In this document: piece after piece, positions 10,149 through 11,520 of the stretch
Layout: every line of letters starts with the position of its first letter
How positions within the stretch are numbered: the first letter of the stretch is position 1
NCBI GenBank assembly: GCA_014304965.1
Contig: JACRTZ010000208.1
Coordinates: 1-11,520, forward strand
Length of the DNA: 11,520 nucleotides
Direction of reading: 5' to 3'
Source: Vulcanimicrobiota bacterium
GTDB lineage: Bacteria > Vulcanimicrobiota > Vulcanimicrobiia > Vulcanimicrobiales > Vulcanimicrobiaceae
The notes under the pieces: generated by a model
Databases searched by the model: none
Told to the model about the DNA's origin: nothing
Seen by the model: only the letters and a program-made list of their open reading frames with translations
Position numbers and translations under genes: made by a program

Positions 10149-11513
10149 TTACCGTTGCGCTGGGTCGGCCAGTTGGCTCCAGAAGAACGCGTACCGTTCC
10201 GCGCTCGCCTCGACGTTCTGCGCAAACGAATTGCCGATCCCGTGCCCCTGTCCGCTTTTCTGTAAGAGCAGGATCGGATTGTCTGACGACGAGGCAGCTT
10301 GCAGGCGCGCCACCATTTTGCGCGAGTTGTACGGGTCCACGCGCGGATCGTTTTCACCGGTCGTCATGAGAACCGCCGGATAGGCCGTTCCGTCGTGCAC
10401 GTTGTGGTACGGCGATTGCTTGAGCATCCACGGGAACTGCACGGGGTCGGTCACCGTTCCGAACTCCGGCGTGTTGAACGCGCCGTTCGGCGTGAGTTCG
10501 ACACGCAAGAGATCGTAAATGCCGACGCTGCCGAAGACGGCCCGATAGAGTTGCGGGTTTCGCGTTAGCGCGAGTCCCATGAGAAAACCGCCCGCGCTGC
10601 CGCCGGCGATGCCGAGATGCTTCGCGTCCCCATATCCGTTGGCACCGAGCCACTTCGCGCAGGCGGCCAGGTCGTCGGCGCTGACCGTCTTTGTCGCCAA
10701 GTGCGCTGCCTGGTGCCAGCCTTCGCCGTATTCGCCGCCGCCGCGGATCATCGCGGTCGCAATCGCGCCGCCGCGCTCGAGCCATGTCAGCGACGACGCG
10801 CTGAAGCGCGGACGCGTGATGGTTCCGTACGCACCGTAGGCGCCGAGAATCGTCGGCGTGCGCGCGCCGCGCGCTCCCGGGCCGCTGACGATCTCCAGTG
10901 GAATCTTCGCCGAGCCGTCGAGCGACGGAACGAGAACACGTCGAACGCGGACCTTCGAAAAATCGCCTGAGGACTTCTGCGCGATCGGCGTCGGCACGAG
11001 CGCGTTGCGCGCGGCGACATACCGAAACCAACGCTGGGGAGTGGTGTAGCTTTCGTAACCAACGATCACCTCGCCGCCGGTCGGGTCCGCCACGAACTCG
11101 TCGATCGTGGAAATCGGGGGAATCGGCGCGTTTCCGCGCGCCGTGCCGTCCGCGCCGAACGCGCGCATTCCCGAGTCGCCGCCGTTGACATCGAGCGTCG
11201 CGAATCCGCCCGGAATCGCGACAACGTCGTTGATGACGACGTTTCCGGCCGGCACGAGCGTTGTGCCGGTGTCCACCGTTTGGCTCGGGCCGATGCCGAC
11301 GACGCGGCCGCGCGGCGTTTTGCCTTTCGCGACGACTGCTAAGACGTTGCCGACGAACGCGGCATCCGCAGCCGAACTACTGCCGACGCCGGCGGCCGGC
11401 GTCGCAACTTGGACGAACGCGCCGCTTCCGCGGCGGAGATAGACGGCCGCCGGCACGCCGTCGCCGTCCGACACGACCGCTGCAAGCGCGCTGCCATCGA
11501 GCGCGGCGAGCAA
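10149..11513 (-). CDS. Prolyl oligopeptidase family serine peptidase (S9A), N-terminally incomplete
   Basis: Serine peptidase of the S9A prolyl oligopeptidase family, which cleaves short peptides after proline or related residues. The C-terminal alpha/beta-hydrolase domain (about residues 190-454 of this frame) is complete: GAYGAYG, the RGGGEYGEGWH loop, nucleophile S306 in GGSAGG, D389 in ENDPRVDP and H424 in GQGHGIG. The roughly 190 residues before it have beta-propeller character but cover only about half of the usual seven-bladed propeller; family members are about 650-720 residues. The frame opens with TTG at 11513, and two codons further upstream, at 11519-11517, there is an in-frame TAG just before the window ends. 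The missing half therefore either lies in another frame to the right (indel), is separated by a nonsense codon, or has been lost. No signal peptide is visible in this part. The stop is TAA at 10151-10149. A dienelactone hydrolase gene follows on the same strand. Confidence 0.88.
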   Translation of the reverse strand: MLAALDGSALAAVVSDGDGVPAAVYLRRGSGAFVQVATPAAGVGSSSAADAAFVGNVLAVVAKGKTPRGRVVGIGPSQTVDTGTTLVPAGNVVINDVVAIPGGFATLDVNGGDSGMRAFGADGTARGNAPIPPISTIDEFVADPTGGEVIVGYESYTTPQRWFRYVAARNALVPTPIAQKSSGDFSKVRVRRVLVPSLDGSAKIPLEIVSGPGARGARTPTILGAYGAYGTITRPRFSASSLTWLERGGAIATAMIRGGGEYGEGWHQAAHLATKTVSADDLAACAKWLGANGYGDAKHLGIAGGSAGGFLMGLALTRNPQLYRAVFGSVGIYDLLRVELTPNGAFNTPEFGTVTDPVQFPWMLKQSPYHNVHDGTAYPAVLMTTGENDPRVDPYNSRKMVARLQAASSSDNPILLLQKSGQGHGIGNSFAQNVEASAERYAFFWSQLADPAQR

Positions 11514-11520
11514 GGGCTAC

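Overview
The window comes from a bacterial chromosome of high GC content (Lhr-gene lines that I counted reach about 70% GC; several intergenic and hypothetical-gene lines fall to 52-60%). Start codons are mixed (GTG is common) and genes are tightly packed. The gene set is housekeeping and stress related: a large Lhr-type helicase, a CPA1 antiporter, a DUF389 membrane protein, a copper P-type ATPase, a dienelactone hydrolase and a prolyl oligopeptidase. The phylum cannot be fixed from the sequence. I see no rRNA, tRNA, CRISPR array, transposase or phage gene.

Layout. The plus strand carries the 3' five-sixths of an lhr-like helicase gene (2-3808), then a two-gene unit: a Na+(K+)/H+ antiporter (3894-5063) whose stop overlaps by 4 nt the GTG start of a DUF389 membrane protein (5060-5953). 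Everything from there to the right edge is on the minus strand. In transcription order from the right edge these are a prolyl oligopeptidase lacking its N-terminal half (11513-10149), a YghX-like dienelactone hydrolase with a broken 5' end (about 10091-9402), an unrecognised 179-residue protein of lower GC (9305-8766) and a copper-exporting P1B-1 ATPase (8629-6308). The convergent junction at 5954-6307 holds a frameshifted remnant of a LuxR-type DNA-binding domain that gene prediction alone would miss.

How the genes work together. The only clear functional unit is the translationally coupled antiporter/DUF389 pair. The copper ATPase has its own upstream region with a -10-like hexamer and a dyad that could be a metal-regulator site, but no copper chaperone or metalloregulator gene is next to it. 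The two hydrolase genes are close enough to be cotranscribed, and both look damaged at the 5' end.

I found no convincing new multi-gene system. The points most worth following are the gene remnants and disruptions (LuxR fragment, hydrolase frameshift, in-frame amber codon at the edge of the peptidase), which could be true gene decay or indel errors in an assembly, and the antiporter-DUF389 coupling.
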